Shown here in pieces: positions 52,416 through 63,773 of a DNA stretch of 64,000 bases. This DNA comes from Aspidapion aeneum (Eukaryota; Arthropoda; Insecta; Coleoptera; Brentidae): NCBI GenBank assembly GCA_963576565.1, contig OY755044.1, forward strand, positions 95,308,752 through 95,372,751, given 5' to 3'. Numbering within the stretch: the first letter of the stretch is position 1; each line of letters begins with the position of its first letter. The translations under genes were made by a program, and so were the position numbers. Below the pieces are notes generated by a model that was given only the letters and a program-made list of their open reading frames with translations, searched no databases and was not told the DNA's origin.

Positions 52416-53871
52416 GGGTAGGGGACAATACGCCGCGGCCGATTCGCCGCAGGCCGATTCGCCGCGGGGACAATTTGCCGCGAGATTTTTTGTTTTATGA
52501 TATCATTTATTATTTAGCTTGATTTCATAGAATATATTTTTTATTTGTTTGATCATAACTTTTTTCAAACTTTTCCAACTGGGTATTTGGTGGTTAGTAT
52601 TCAATTAAAATTTTTATTTTTTTTTGAAAAATAAATAAAATGGCGGATCCAAAATGGTGGATTTTCCCATTTATGAACTAATATGCATCAAACTCGGAAG
52701 TTTGCGATCTTTCAGGTCGCTGATTATTATTTTTAACTTAAACTAAAAAAAATCAAAATGGCGGATGAAAAATGGCGGACTTTTTCATTTATGAACCAAT
52801 ATGCATCAAATTCAAAACTTTAAGGTGTTTTAGGTAGCTAATTATGACTTCTAACTCAAACTTAAAAAAAAACAAAATGGCGGATCAACAATGGCGGCTT
52901 TTCCTATGTAAGAACCAATATGCATCAAATTCGGAACTATGCAATCTTTTAGGTCGCTGATTAATATTTTTCACTTAAATTAAAAGAAATTTAAATTGCG
53001 GATCAAAAATTGTGGATCAAAAATGGCGGATGTTCCCATTTATGAACCAATATTCATCAAATTCGAAACTTTGGGGTGTTTCAGGTCGCTTAAAAAGAAA
53101 ACAAATGGCGGATCAAAAATGGCGGCGATCAAGGCGTTTTTAAGTGCAAACTCTAAAACGGTTAGAGATACCTGCTAACCGAAACGTCGTATTTAAAATA
53201 AATAAAGACAATGGAAGTCCGAAATTTTGTTTCTACATTTAATTTATTATTAAAAGTTTAAAAGTTTCACCATTTTGAATCCACCATTTCGATATTTTTA
53301 AAGTTTAAGTTAGAAGTCACAAACAGCGACCTAAAACACCCTAAAGTTCCGAATTTCATGCATATTGGTTCATAAATGATAAAATCCGCCATTTTGGTAC
53401 CGCCATTTTGTTTTTTTTAAAGTTTAAGTTAGAACTCACAATCAGCGACCTAAAACACCCTAAAGTTCCGAATTTCATGCATATTGGTTCATAAATGGGA
53501 AGGTCCGTCATTTTTGATAATAAAAAATAATAATCAGCGACCTGAAAGATTGCAAACTTCCGAGTTTGATGTATATTAGTTCATAAATGGAAAAATCCAC
53601 CATTTTGGATCCGCCATTTTATTTATTTTTCAAAAAAAATTTTTTTAATTGAATACTAACCACCAAATACCTAGTTGGAAAAGTTTAAAAAAAAGTTATG
53701 ATCAGACAAATAAAAAATATTTTCTATGAAATCAAGCTAAATAATAAATGATAATATCATAAAACAAAAAATCTCGCGGCGAATTGTCCCGCGGCGAATT
53801 GGCCGGCGGCGAATTTTTCCCGCGGTGAATCGGCCCGCGGCGAATCGGCCGCGGCGAATTGTCCCATTCCC
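52416..53871. mobile_element. Mutator-like foldback element, copy 1
   Basis: Exact 9-bp target duplication GTGTTCACT (52407-52415 and 53872-53880). Ends GGGTAGGGGACAATACGCCG and, at right, CGGCGAATTGTCCCATTCCC; each end has several GCCGATTCGCCGCGG units. Inside are tandem units of about 120 bp with AAAATGGCGGATCCAAAATGG, inverted in the right half. A 9-bp duplication with long TIRs suits MULE-type elements; no transposase. Confidence 0.9.
53147..53236 (+). mobile_element. Penelope-like 3' end nested in the foldback element
   Basis: CGGTTAGAGATACC...GCTAACCGAAACGTCG followed by AATAAATAAAGACAATGGAA and GTCCGAAATTTTGTTTCTAC, nearly identical to the end at 13859. Only this terminal segment inserted. 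Confidence 0.8.
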
Positions 53872-54217
53872 GTGTTCACTGTCCAACTCCAGCACGGTAG
53901 TCGTCACGGATTTCGGCATTTCTAATCATGTAGCATGCCAGCGTTCATGTTGTTCTTAGCACATGCGTATTGCAACGTTTTAGGCAAGTTTTAGGTTATG
54001 TTTATAGAAAACAAAAAATATGTTTGGAAGTTTTTGCAATATTTTTGCTACATCATGTCTGTAATTATAAACCTTTTTAAAGTGTAAAGAGATGTAAACC
54101 ATGTCATTGCATATGTCTGTGGCTGCACGGTCTGGAAAGCTTCCGACTTGCAAACACGTCGGACCGTGCTGGCATGCGTATTGTCATCACAAATGGTTAT
54201 CTTGATTTCCATATGCC

Positions 54218-55166
54218 TAGGGTTACCAGATGTCCGGATTAATCCGGACATGTCCGGATTTTTACTACGTCCGGGTGGGTCCGGGCGGATTTTTCATAAC
54301 CGTCAGGATTTTAAAGTAGCCGCCTTTATAACCATCAAATAATGCAAAATAAACTAGTTTCAAAAAATGTAATTAAACAATAATCGTCGATAAATTTAGC
54401 AGTGTGAATTCAAAACGCATCAAGTAAAACTTTGTGTGTAGACGGAAAAACGGACGTTTTACTTGAACTGATTTAAGACGGAAGACCGCCTAGAGAACTG
54501 ACCCGATCACGCATTGTTTTCCAATAAAACCATCGTTTTGTATCAAAAACTGATCTAAAAACGTACATTAAAACTATCAAGTGTCTACGCTAGTCTTTCA
54601 ACCGTCATACTGGACCCTTTTGACTGACAGGCAAGACGTAAGGTAAAACGTTATGTTAAGACCCCGCTTAAAGTAGTATTATTAATTTCGCCTTGTTGAA
54701 TTACACTTCTGCCGTGTGGTCTTAAGCACACACAATTTTTTTGATGAAGTTTGTAATCTAAAGAAGTACATATCAGACAATTTTACTTCTGATGACCACA
54801 ATCTGCCTACCCACGAAAAATGGGCAAAATATTTTAATGCATGTATTTCTACCCAGTGGACCAAAGAAAGAAATAGACTGCTTTTATCTTCTGTAAAAGG
54901 AATACTCATGACTTCATACAATTTAAGAAATATGAGCTGCTCAGAATTTTATGATTTTGTACTTCTGCCTAAAAATTCAACGCTGTTGAATAAAATACAA
55001 AGCAGTCAAAAGTACCTATAAAATAGTAGGTATATTATGTTATTTATTAGTTATTGTTTCAATAAAAAAAAAGTTAATTTTTTGTGTGTGGCATCGAAAA
55101 AATTTTGACGTCCGGATTTTCTTAACGGCTGGTCCTGGTTAGAGACATTTTTATCTGGTAACCCTA
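54218..55166 (+). mobile_element. hAT element relic
   Basis: Ends TAGGGTTACCAGATGTCCGG / ATCTGGTAACCCTA with an exact 8-bp duplication CATATGCC (54210-54217 and 55167-55174). Confidence 0.9.
54716..55021 (+). pseudogene. hAT transposase C-terminal fragment
   Basis: Plus-strand ORF inside the hAT element: THEKWAKYFNACISTQWTKE, LLLSSVKGILMTSYNLRN, CSEFYDFVLLPKNSTLLNKI. This is the region just after the hAT dimerisation domain, where CxEFY...LL.KI.SS.KY is usual. The catalytic part is deleted. Confidence 0.65.
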
Positions 55167-55174
55167 CATATGCC

Positions 55175-55927
55175 CAGCTTGCATGCTGGCGTTACACTCC
55201 GTGAGCGAACACGATTAGAAATAAAAATGGTACAACAGTCCAATGGCAAAAACGGAATTCTAAATAACCGGAGATTATACAAAAACGTCATTCATCAAAA
55301 CAAGATAAGAGCAAAATTAAAGTTTAGTATAAAGTCTTTTATCAAAACCAGACAAAATCAAAAAAAGGGCCGGGCCTGGCATGAGCAACTCTCTCCTTTC
55401 TTTTCATGTATACTGATTCCGTCTTTCTTCCTCTCATACAAATCGGTCTCATGGAAGTTTGGCGGCAAATTTAAATCAGGAACAAATAATATTTTTGTGT
55501 TTGGACCTAAAAATACTTAAAAAAATAAAAATGTCTGTTTTTTTCCTTTAATTAGCTATTGAGAGGTCGAAATCCGTGTTAACCAAACCGAAGCCAACGG
55601 AACCTCTTGGTCAATTAATTGCAGATGAATCTTAACCTAGGGTCCAACACCTAACCTTTTTTAAGGATGAGCGTTGCTTAATGAAAATGCCGTAGATAGT
55701 AGATACGGCGTTTTCTTTAGGCATGGCAGTAAAGTTTGATTTATTTCATTAAAAAACAGAAGTTTTACAATATCGTCAAAAATTGGTACAATTTTTCTAA
55801 ATCCCTATAATAGACAGTTAATCTTAATGTAGGTACTTGTTTCATTTAAAATGTTAACAAACAAAACATAAATTATTAAAAACACTATTGTTAAAGCTAA
55901 AATACACTCTGGCTCACTAACACATAT
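55175..55927. other. Unassigned sequence
   Basis: Begins with CAGCTTGCATGCTGGCGTTA...GAACACGATTAG, an inverted match to 52400-52415 and 53872-53900, so an older element may enclose the hAT and foldback insertions. A basic ORF at 55170-55520 is not recognised. Confidence 0.4.
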
Positions 55928-56868
55928 TCAAAAATTAAAACAAATTAAAACAAATCCCGATCTGATACCTGATTGAAATTGTTTTAGTTTAAATTTAAAT
56001 GCATTAAATGGTAGATCTCTTGTACTTTGAGAGAGTTTATTATATAAGACAGGCGCATAATGTAATGTTGCGTTCCTAGGTCCCGAGCCGAAGAAACTGC
56101 ACTCGAACATCAGTTCTGTGTCTCGTATTATGTTGATGTATGTCTTCAACCCTTGTGTAACTTTGCGAGTTTTTATGAAAATAAAAAAGACATTCTAAGA
56201 TATACTGCAATGGAATAGTCAATATACCCAGATTTTGAAAAAAAGGTTTGACATTTTCTCGATATTTAATGCCTGCCAAGATTCTGACTGCTCTGTGTTG
56301 CAAACCAAAGATGCGTGAGGTATGTGCTGAGTGACCCCAGGCCAGGAGTGCATACACAGCGATAGAGTGGAACAACCCGTAGTATGCCAACTTAAGCGTG
56401 TCCTCTTCTACTATTTTTGAGATATTACGGAGAACATAAATGGATGAATATAGCCTCTTTGAGGTTACTTTCACATGCTGTTCAAAAGTTAATTTTTGAC
56501 ACTCTCAGGGTTGTCTGGAATTTCTATTTTTTTAAGAGTAAAGACCATTTTTTGTGTTTTACTTAAGTTGACATTAAGTTTGTTTGCTCTAAACCAGTCA
56601 TTGGCAGTTTCAATGTGTCTTGACATTCCACTATTTGCAACTTCTAAATTTTCAGTTTTTATTGAAAAACCATTATCATCTGCATAAACAACAACCTGGC
56701 ACTCGGGTAACGCAGCAGAAAAATCATTTATGTACACCAAAAACAGCAGAGGCCCCAGTATTGAGCCCTGTGGCACCCCATGTCTGATGAACCTCTCTTC
56801 TGAACGCTGACCATTTATCTGTATTACTTGCAAAGAAATGCATAGCAATATCAGAACCCCTCTTCTTT
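55928..56868 (-). pseudogene. Non-LTR reverse transcriptase fragment, frameshifted
   Basis: Minus strand: HGVPQGSILGPLLFLVYIND, VVVYADDNGFSI (catalytic YADD), WFRANKLNVNLSKTQKMVF; then, after a frameshift near 56485, EQHVKVTSKRLYSSIYVLRN, LLAWGHS and VLYNKLSQSTRDLPFNAFK to 55928. RT fingers and endonuclease are absent. Jockey/CR1-like. Confidence 0.85.
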
Positions 56869-56872
56869 ATAT

Positions 56873-57297
56873 TGTTACGGGTTCTCCACAACAATTAAAA
56901 CTCGCAATTGTTGAAAACGATACGTCAATTTATTCCGACAAATTATGCACAAAAAAAAACACGCACTTAAACTTACTAATAATTCACTACTTTAATACAC
57001 CTATTAACTTCGCGTTAACATCTAGCGATCACTACCATTGGTTATCTTTGACTGCCCGATGCACGACGTCCGGCCCTATATATGAGAGTCTGCCTACTAT
57101 TCGAGAATTTTCCATCCTTGTTCGATTCGGAATCATTCCACCCTTTTCTAGAACCGGACCGTTCGCATACCAGTTTGTCACAGATAGCGCAACTAAAACC
57201 TAGATTAAGAATACAACCATAAAATACGTCAACCTAATACTACACTAAACCTAAATAAATTCTAACTATAAAATTTAAATAACTTAAATTTGTAACA
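56873..57297 (-). mobile_element. Solo LTR (Gypsy-type duplication)
   Basis: TGTTACGG...TTTGTAACA, 425 bp, flanked by ATAT on both sides (56869-56872, 57298-57301). On the minus strand it has a TATA-like CTCATATATAGGG and, about 140 bp later, AATAAA. No internal region nearby. Confidence 0.75.
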
Positions 57298-57301
57298 ATA
57301 T

Positions 57302-58791
57302 GAACGTCACAAGCAAGGCCCGACCCCTTTTTATGATTTTGTCCTTTTTGATTTTGTCCGATTTTGATAAAATACGTTATATAGAACTTCGATTTTGCTC
57401 TTGTCTTATTTTGAAGAATGACGTTTTTGATAATATCCGGTTACTAATAATTCCTGTTTTGACATAGAACTGTTATGTTATTTTCCTTTATGATCTTACA
57501 CGACTTTTTGTATATCCTTTATGATAAACTATGGGAGTCGAAATAAAAGAAAGAGAGAGGGAAATATTTAAAAGTTGAGAATTTTCCCCAGTTGCGTTAT
57601 GGTCGAGTACTATAACCTTATAACTGCTAGCCTCATTTTGAAATTTCCAATAAGTCTATTAATATTTTGATCCAACTTTATTCGGTATTTATTAACTTTG
57701 CTCCGAAGATATTAATGAGATTAAATTAATATCTTCATAAAAAAATTTGATCCCTACCTACTTTTCATTTAATAAAAAAAAATCAACCAACATGTTCAAT
57801 GTTTTTCTAGAAATAGCTCCCCCAAGAGAAAATAAATAGGTTTTATAGGAATACCCGCCTTGTACTAGAACCATATTTTTCAACTAATTCTTCTCCCAAA
57901 AATTATTTTATTGTGATTCAATGGCTTTTTAAAAACTTTATTTGTTGAATATTAGAGATGTATGGGGTGGGTACCTATAAGTTTTTCAACAAAACAGCTT
58001 AACTAATTTTCTTTTGCTTTTATTTCCTTTTGCACTTTTTTATTGAGGATTGGTCGCTAGCTTTACTATAACGGCACTGGTATATACAGTGGAATCATTA
58101 GATAGTTTAAGTTGTGCTAAAACTGCACGTTAAACGCTCTACGTTTTGTTCCAAATTTGAGTTTAAGTTGAATGCTTTTACGTTACCATAACAAGTCGAC
58201 TAATAGCAGAGAATATGGAATTCGGCACTGTGTTTTTTTGATGTTACAATTTTGTTTTTTGTCTTTTCAACTACAGTAGGAATATATTTGCAAAGAATCG
58301 TTTACACAGGAAGCGGAAATTACCGTCTAGGCCTCATTTTTCGATCGGTCAATCAACCAATTCTATTCTTTGGTAACGTTAAAGTGCCCGCAGACTGCCG
58401 TAAGCTAACGTAAATACGTAAGCTCCTAACGTGACCTTGACGACGGTGTGACGAAGTGCGCTTGCGTAACTGTCAAATCTCATGCTTACGTAAAAATACG
58501 TAGCACAACTTAAACTATCTATTAATCGGGTTACGCCAAGCTCGGGTTCCAAACCCCATCTGCGATCGCAAACTACCAAAATGAACTACTTTAGGGTTAA
58601 TTAGGACCTTTTGGTTTGGTTATTTTGTCTTTTGGCTTGGTTATGTCCTTTTGGTTTGGTTATTTTCTTTTAGTTTGGTGATGTTTTTTGTCATTTCGTT
58701 TCATATAACTAAGCAAACGGTTCGGTTTGGTTTGGTTATCGATAACTTGTACTGTTGTAGTTCATGGTAGTTCTCTTGCCATCGCTATAGT
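57302..58791. other. Unassigned sequence with small repeats
   Basis: ATTTTGTCC repeats at 57340-57370; inverted pair GATAGTTTAAGTTGTGCT (58098) / AGCACAACTTAAACTATC (58502) bounding about 420 bp, a possible MITE; CTTTTGGTTTGGTTATTTT minisatellite at 58608-58680. No gene. Confidence 0.5.
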
Positions 58792-59786
58792 GGGTAGGGG
58801 ACAATTCGCCGCGGCCAATTCGTTACAGCCGATTCGCCGCGGGACAATTCGCCGCCGGCCTATTCGCCGCGGGGTCAATTCGCCGCGAGATTTTTTATTT
58901 TATGACGTAAGCATTGGCAATTGTTTAAATAGTTTTATTTAGCTTGACTTCATATAATATATTTGTTTATTTGTTTGATCATAACTTTTTTGAAACTTTT
59001 CCAACTAGGTATTTGGGGTTAGTATACAATTCAACAAGTTTTTTTATTAGAAAAATAAATAAAATGGCGGATCCAAAATGGCGGATTTTCCCATTTATAA
59101 ACCGAGATGCATCAAACTCGGAACTTTGAGATATTTCAGGTCGCTGATTATTATTTTTAACTTAATTTTAAAAAATCAGTTTATAAACAAGAAAGTGCGC
59201 CATTGTGGAACTGCCATTTTGATTTTTTAAAATTTATGTTAAAAATAATAATCAGCGACCTGAAAGATCTCAAAGTTCCGAGTTTGATGCGAATCGGTTC
59301 ATAAATGGGAAAATCCTCCATTTTTGATCCGCAAATTTCATTTTTTTAAATTTAAGTCAAAAATTGTATTAAGTTACCTTAAGCGCCGCTATGTTTCAAG
59401 TTTGAAGCAAATCGATTTATTAATAAGAAAGTGCGCCATTGTGTCACCGCCATTTTGATTTTTAAAAATTAAGTTAAAAATAATAATCAGCGGCCTGAAA
59501 GATCTCAAAGTTCCGAGTTAAATGCAAATCTGTTCATAAATGGGAAAATCCGCCATTTTATTTATTTTTCTAATAAAAAAAATCTTGAATTGTATTATAC
59601 TAACCACCAAATAACTAGTTGGAAAAGATTGAAAAAGTTACGATCAAACAAATAAACAAATATATTATATGAAGTCAAGCGAAATAAAACTGTTTAAACA
59701 TTTGCCAATGGTAATATCATAAAACAAAAAATCTCGCGGCGAATTGTCCCCGCGGCGAATCGGCCGCGGCGAATTGTCCCATCCCC
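58792..59786. mobile_element. Mutator-like foldback element, copy 2
   Basis: 9-bp duplication CGCTATAGT (58783-58791 and 59787-59795). Same GC-rich ends and ATGGCGGATCCAAAATGG units as copy 1, with fewer inner units. Confidence 0.9.
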
Positions 59787-59795
59787 CGCTATAGT

Positions 59796-60175
59796 GGGGT
59801 TTAGAATCCAAATCTCGGCATGACTCGATTCGATATCACGTGTGTCGTCTAGCAAAGTGCGTCCTGGTGGGAGGGAGGTAGGATTACTTCGCCTTTTTCT
59901 GACCAAATTTTTTTGTTTTAACCATATATGTTTTAACAATCTAAACCGCCCCTCTTTTTGAAAGTCTGGTAACAAGCTACATGTTTGTATTTCTCGATCT
60001 CGGTTAAAAAAAACCTAAATTTATTAGCAACTAACTCTAGTCAATATCTTTGACTATTTGACCCATATAGAGATGCAACCGGCGAGCTTTGCAATATTGA
60101 GGGGCAGATGGCGCTGAAATAAATTCGTCTGGTACGCAATATTAGATCATAGTAGTTGTCTTTGAACATTGCGTA
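59796..60175. other. Left arm of an older palindromic element
   Basis: 60055-60130 (ACCCATATAGAG, GGGGCAGATGGCGCTGAAAT) is repeated inverted at 62060-62140. The transposon at 60180-62052 appears inserted inside this older element. Confidence 0.65.
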
Positions 60176-60179
60176 CTAG

Positions 60180-62052
60180 GGTGATTCCACCGTTACGTGT
60201 GTGACATTCAGACTTATTTTTTTAGAATTGTTGCGTTTAAACCCAACAAAAACACATCGTAATTATTAAATAAAATTTTGCTAGGTTAAGTTGTTAGTTT
60301 TGCTTACGTTAACGCCAAAAAAATCACTGATTGAAAAATATTAATTTACTTATAAGATTATAAAAATTCGTTACGTGTGTGACATTTATTTCTTTACCAA
60401 ATAATGTATTTTTGTTATTTTACAAATTTTCTGCGAACTGCCAAATACTTAATTCAACTTTTATTTTTTAATTAATACTTGGTAATATTTTGTACAATAA
60501 GATTTATATTTAAATGCCCCTTTATGCATTTTATTATTTTATTTATAAACTTAAAAGTAAGTTACGTGTGTGACAACAACGTGTTATGTGTGTGACTAAT
60601 GAAAAAATACAGAAAGTAACAGCTAATAGTATTTTATTTTTAAAAAGAATTATAACTAGACAACTAAAAAGGATATTTTTTTAAAAACTTCATAATTACT
60701 TGACCAAATAACTTCTTACTCAAATTTTTTGGGTTAGGCCTATTTAGTTTTATAAATGGTAATCTGCTGTTGTTGTCTTCATAAAGAAGTTGATTTTAGA
60801 CACTTGATGCAGCTTTTAAAAGTCGAGCAAATTTTGGACTACCAATTTTTCATCTTTAGATTGAGATAGTTGCCAAACCAAAGATTCTACGCGTCCTCCT
60901 ATACCGTCTACTACACCTTTGCCGTGGCTTCTGGAAAAATACTTCCATGTAAAATTAACATAAGATATGTCTTTTAAAAATGGAAGTAAGTATTTATTTT
61001 TGAATTCCGATGATGGTCCATCACTAAAAATTATCACATCTTCCTTTTGACCTAAAAATTATCTCAAACATGTTATTAACAAATACAAATATGGTATTTT
61101 TAGTCTTTTCTTTTGTGTGCGAGCATATCAAAACGTTTTCTCTTATAAGAGAGGTTCTTATAAACATAGGTCAAAAAATGTATATATTTCAAGATATGTC
61201 AAACCTTTTTGTAAATATAATTTTTCAGAAGAATGTTATCATGTACTACGTACATTTTACACAACTTTGTTGAAATTCGACAGTGTTATTTGTAGAAGTA
61301 AGGGGCCAATTTAGGCCTAACTGGAATAACATTATTAAGTCTAGTAGCATTCTGCAGATGAACACGATAATATAATTATTTTGTTTTTTATTTACGCCAA
61401 TAACTATTCCTTTTAGAATTACTCAAAAAATATACATTTAAGGCGAAAACTGAATAAATAAAATTATTACTTAGAAAATATTGCATTTTATTGCAAAAGT
61501 TAAAATATTCGTTACGTGTGTGACAGATTTATTTCTGTTGATAAAAAAAAACTTATAACATGCAATTTTTTAAAATTTTGTTTCTAGTATCTTATAAATG
61601 TGCTGGCTTTTGGCAAGAAAAATTTCGTTTAATTAATGCCTATTTTCCGAGTTATACATTTTTATTTCTGTTTTCATTACGTGTGTGACAACAGTTTATT
61701 ATGGCATGTATTTTAGGCTAAACCAAGTACAAACAAGCGAACTTTGGCATGAAAATTTATACATTTGTTGTATATGGTACTACGGTATGGTTAATTTATT
61801 GTTTAATATCAAAAGCTTAAGGAAAAACGGTTTTTTGAGATGTTTATCTTTAAGCTAAAATAATGGATATTTTTATATAAATTAGTTTAATGCTTTTTTT
61901 TTCGGATTTTTTGGAAAAATAGAAAATCTATATGAAATCCTTACTCAAGATCATAAGCTAAGTAGTGTTGGCTTTAATTTAAGACTAATTTTGATAACCT
62001 ATAAAAATGTTTAAAACATATCCGCTTAGGAGCACTTTCTGTGGAATCGCCC
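60180..62052 (-). mobile_element. DNA transposon relic with six co-oriented GTTACGTGTGTGACA motifs
   Basis: Short inverted ends GGTGATTCCAC / GTGGAATCGCCCA flanked by CTAG (60176-60179 and 62053-62056). GTTACGTGTGTGACA or near-matches at 60192, 60370, 60561, 60583, 61511 and 61676, all in the same orientation. A minus-strand protein relic lies in the middle. Confidence 0.7.
60816..61170 (-). pseudogene. Transposase-like relic (SDGPSSEFKNK family)
   Basis: Minus strand. LICSHTKEKTKNTIFVFVNN (about 61128-61069); after a frameshift near 61050 comes KEDVIIFSDGPSSEFKNKYL and WKYFSRSHGKGVVDGIGGRV (to 60816). SDGP(S)SxFKN followed by SHGKGxxDGIGG is a pair I recall from uncharacterised insect element proteins. 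The Asp residues could be part of an RNase-H-type active site. Frameshift and upstream stops mean it is dead. The assignment as transposase is inferred. Confidence 0.6.
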
Positions 62053-62157
62053 ACTAGATTAATTTATTTCAGCGCCATCTGCCCCTCAATGTTGCAAGGC
62101 TCGCCGGTTGCACCCTGGTTGCACCTCTATATGGGTCATATACTCAAAGTCAATATA

Positions 62158-63540
62158 CAGGGTGTCCCGAAATTAGACCTCAATATTTTAACCACGTGTT
62201 CTACGGCCCAAAATAGAGATAAAAGTTTATTTAAACTAGGGTCCAAAATGTCTTTGTTGCCAAGATACAGAATGTTAAATTTAAAAAATAAAAATTGAAT
62301 TTTTATATATAGTTTTAAAGGTATTATTTTTAAAATTGGTTTTGAGATTCAAAACCCGAAAAACTTTTTACTGTGACCGTTAGAGGGCGCTTCGCACTGC
62401 ACTTTTGATGGTTTTAAATTACCATAACTTTTTTCTCAGTGTAGTTTTTTACGTTTTTTGCTAAGAAAGTAATTTCCTAAACAATTTTAAGTTAAAGACT
62501 TACTATTCTTAAAATCCGCTGAAGTTAGCCGTTTGCGAGATATTTCAATTTTTTCTGTTCGATCCTGCACCAGATAATTCAAATTATTTTGAAAATACGA
62601 AAATTGTAACATTTTAGGATGAAATTTGCTCAGTGGATTAACAACCAATATAATTGTGAAAGGCTTTCGCGGCCATCGTCCAATGGTGGGTGTGCTTTCG
62701 GGCTGTTCGCCCGTCGTCGTTGGAAATTCGTTCTCGACGTTTCGCCATCTCGAGTGGATGGCATCTTCAGGAGATCAGGCTTCTCGAAGACTGGTGGTTA
62801 GTCTGTCGCGGGCACAGGTTATATACGCTATGGTGGGCGGGGCGTATATCAGAGCTGGTCGGTGATTGGTCACATTCCCTTGATTCAGTTTTGTTATTGT
62901 GAGCGAGCCGTTTAGTGTTTTTAAGAACCGGTACCCATGTTCTGTTAATTTTAAGAGTTTCTTCAGATCTGTTGAAGTTCTGCTGGTGTTTATGAATTTC
63001 GATTGCTTCTCTATAGAGTCTTGGATAGTATGAAGAGTCGAGAACGAATTTCCAACGACGACGGCCGAACAGCCCGAAAGCACACCCACCAACCAATATA
63101 ATATTTGAAAAATAATGTTAACTTAATATTTTTAAAATAATTTGATTATTCCAATGCGGCATCGAACATTAAAAACCGAAAAATCTGGAAAAAGACTTAC
63201 TTTCGCGGATTGTAATAAGAGTACAATTTTTTTTGAAATGCCTAAGAAAATATGTTTTTAACAAAAAAAGTAAAAAGCTACACTGAGAAAAAAGTTATGG
63301 TCATTTTAAATAATCAGAAGTGCAGTCTGTAATGGCCACAGTAAAAAAGTTTTCCAATTTGGTACCCATTTTGAAAATAATCCATTTACAACTGTCCATA
63401 ATACTTAAAATATTCAATTTTTATTTTTTAATTTAAACGAAAACAACAATTTTGGACCATGGTTTATATGAACTTTTATCTCTGTTTTGGGCCGTACAGT
63501 ATGCAGTTAAAATATTGACGTCTAATTTCGGAACACCCTG
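62158..63540. mobile_element. Long-TIR element, CAGGGTGTCCC type, with nested Penelope insert
   Basis: TA-flanked ends CAGGGTGTCCCGAAATTAGA / TTTCGGAACACCCTG. Arms of about 400 bp are inverted. The core is interrupted by the Penelope-like insertion at 62655-63090. Confidence 0.88.
62655..63090 (-). mobile_element. Penelope-like element, strongly truncated, inverted ends
   Basis: 12-bp duplication AACCAATATAAT (62643-62654 and 63091-63102). The minus strand carries the end of the ORF (YREAIEIHKHQQNFNRSEE, INRTWVPVL), then a hammerhead-like core CTGAAGATGCC...GATGGCGAAAC (62770-62739) and a terminal segment, whose inverted copy (GAGAACGAATTTCCAACGAC) sits at the other end (63040-63088). Confidence 0.85.
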
Positions 63541-63579
63541 TATAATACCTTTTCAGATATAACATGTTGTGATTTTTAG

Positions 63580-63773
63580 AGTGGATCACCATTTGAGAGG
63601 CGCAATAGGCGCGATTCTGATCATTCGTTACGACATCAGCTGGATGACATTGCCCAAAGACATCCTGAGTTGGCGGAGCACCTGCAAAGTTTTCCTGAAG
63701 CCGACCAAGAGCTCTTTGGAAGAAATAGACCATTTGGTAGTAGATTTGAAAGATTTGGATTTCCTTTTGAAAG
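63580..63773 (+). CDS. Probable exon of a BAG-domain co-chaperone (Samui/starvin-like)
   Basis: Open in one frame from an acceptor GATTTTTAG|AGTGG to a donor GAAAG|GTATTA (194 bp, phase 0 to 2). The peptide is charged and of low repeat content, with RHQLDDIAQRHPELAEHL followed by Phe/Arg/Gly-rich PFGSRFERFGFPFE. This resembles, from memory, the N-terminal region of insect Samui/starvin proteins, which carry a C-terminal BAG domain that regulates Hsp70. No BAG domain is in the window. The rest of the gene would lie to the right, with a first exon either upstream or missing. Reading past the donor runs into a small hairpin and a stop at 63847, which supports the donor choice. Confidence 0.5.

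Noticed and set aside
55170..55520. 116-codon basic ORF as a gene
   Set aside because: It starts in the duplicated target site of the hAT element, has low-complexity Lys/Asn composition and no known motif.
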